Shown here one piece after another: positions 44,101 to 44,603 of a stretch of DNA of 44,603 nucleotides. The DNA comes from Paenibacillus fonticola DSM 21315 (GTDB taxonomy: Bacteria; Bacillota; Bacilli; Paenibacillales; Paenibacillaceae), in NCBI RefSeq assembly GCF_000381905.1, contig NZ_KB907254.1, positions 1 through 44,603 on the forward strand. Reading direction: 5' to 3'. How positions within the stretch are numbered: position 1 is the first letter of the stretch; each line of letters starts with the position of its first letter. Under the pieces are notes generated by a model. The model ran no database searches, was not told where the DNA came from, and saw nothing but the letters and a program-made list of their open reading frames with translations. Made by a program: the position numbers and the translations under genes.

Positions 44101-44603
44101 CGCGGGGCGGCCGGTTCCAGGGAGTGTATATGAAAATTCATACACATTCACTCGCGGGGCAGCCCGATCCAGAGAGTGTATATGATAATTCATACACATT
44201 CACTCGCGGGGCAGCCCGATCCAGAGAGTGTATATGATAATTCATACACATTCACTCGCGGGGCGGCCGGATCCAGAGAGTGTATATGATAATTCATACA
44301 CATCAATCGCGGGGCGGCCGGATCCAGAGATTGTATATGATAATTCATACACATCAATCGCGGGGCAGCCCGATCCAGAGAGTGTATATGAAAATTCGTA
44401 CACATTCACTCGCGGGGCGGCCGGATCCAGGGAGTGTATATGATAATTCATACACATCACTCGCGTGGCAGCCCGATCCAGAGAGTGTATATGATAATTC
44501 ATACACATTCACTCGCGGGACAGCCCGATCCAGAGAGTGTATATGAAAATTCATACACATCACTCGCGCAGCGGCCAGATCCAGAGAGTGTATATGAAAA
44601 TTC
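44101..44603. repeat. 51-52 bp tandem array, at least 10 units, running off the right edge
   Basis: Units begin at 44101, 44153, 44205, 44257, 44308, 44359, 44411, 44462, 44514 and 44565. Each has a GC-rich half (CGCGGGGCAGCCCGATCC or CGCGGGGCGGCCGGATCC) and an AT-rich half (GTGTATATGATAATTCATAC with AC completing a palindrome). The two GC variants are interspersed, and 52- versus 51-bp units differ by an ATTCACTC/ATCAATC spacer. Each half can form a hairpin, so the array is REP/BIME-like in style, though I recognise no known family. Long open frames on both strands follow from the 51-base (17-codon) period. Confidence 0.92.

Noticed and set aside
44190..44563. Overlapping repeat-encoded proteins on both strands (MCMNYHIHSLDPAAPR-type and MYMIIHTHS-type)
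   Set aside because: They are open only because the unit is a multiple of three in most copies and lacks stops; 52-base units shift the frame, and no ribosome binding site precedes them.

Overview
The window looks like chromosomal DNA of a Paenibacillus-type, spore-forming Firmicute. Inferred from: strong AGGAGG-type ribosome binding sites, frequent GTG/TTG starts, a gltC homologue close to the Bacillus protein, a yclNOPQ-type petrobactin operon, a YesM/YesN two-component pair beside a sugar ABC transporter, a copper-amine-oxidase-like 'stalk' protein and a 43-residue DUF4023-type protein. No rRNA, tRNA, CRISPR array, prophage or replication origin is visible.

Layout. 1-900 is mobile-element debris: the start of an IS110-family transposase with its upstream non-coding end, and the 3' part of an IS200/IS605 tnpA. 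929-5322 holds an exosporium-like small protein, a Gfo/Idh/MocA oxidoreductase, gdhA and convergent gltC. 5530-11642 is a minus-strand cydA-cydB-cydD-cydC operon for cytochrome bd oxidase, with two Fnr-like boxes upstream. 12041-14338 encodes a large secreted protein. 14464-17364 is an ABC ATPase/permease pair coupled to a cysteine-rich protein. A catalase with a PerR-like operator and an alpha/beta hydrolase follow. 20588-29078 is a carbohydrate-response region: a binding-protein-dependent sugar transporter, a divergent YesN/YesM pair, an AraC regulator and a divergent dehydrogenase. 30534-34456 is a Fur-controlled siderophore importer. 34798-40783 mixes a second dehydrogenase, two short genes of 43 and 59 codons, a concanavalin-like protein, two UbiA-family prenyltransferases (one MenA-like) and a small membrane protein. 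The last gene is a membrane-bound GGDEF-EAL protein.

How the genes work together. The cyd operon and the MenA-like enzyme both serve menaquinol-dependent respiration. Catalase and the Fur-box siderophore operon form an iron/peroxide theme. The sugar transporter, YesMN pair, AraC protein and dehydrogenases form a carbohydrate-sensing and catabolism theme with catabolite-control sites.

The most unusual feature is not a gene. Nearly every convergent (3'-to-3') gap carries its own degenerate tandem repeat, each with a different unit and period (about 10-11, 14, 23, 27-29, 37, 50 and 51-52 bp). A 7-bp repeat lies inside the siderophore operon. None looks like CRISPR or a known insertion sequence. 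All calls come from reading the sequence; no database search was possible.
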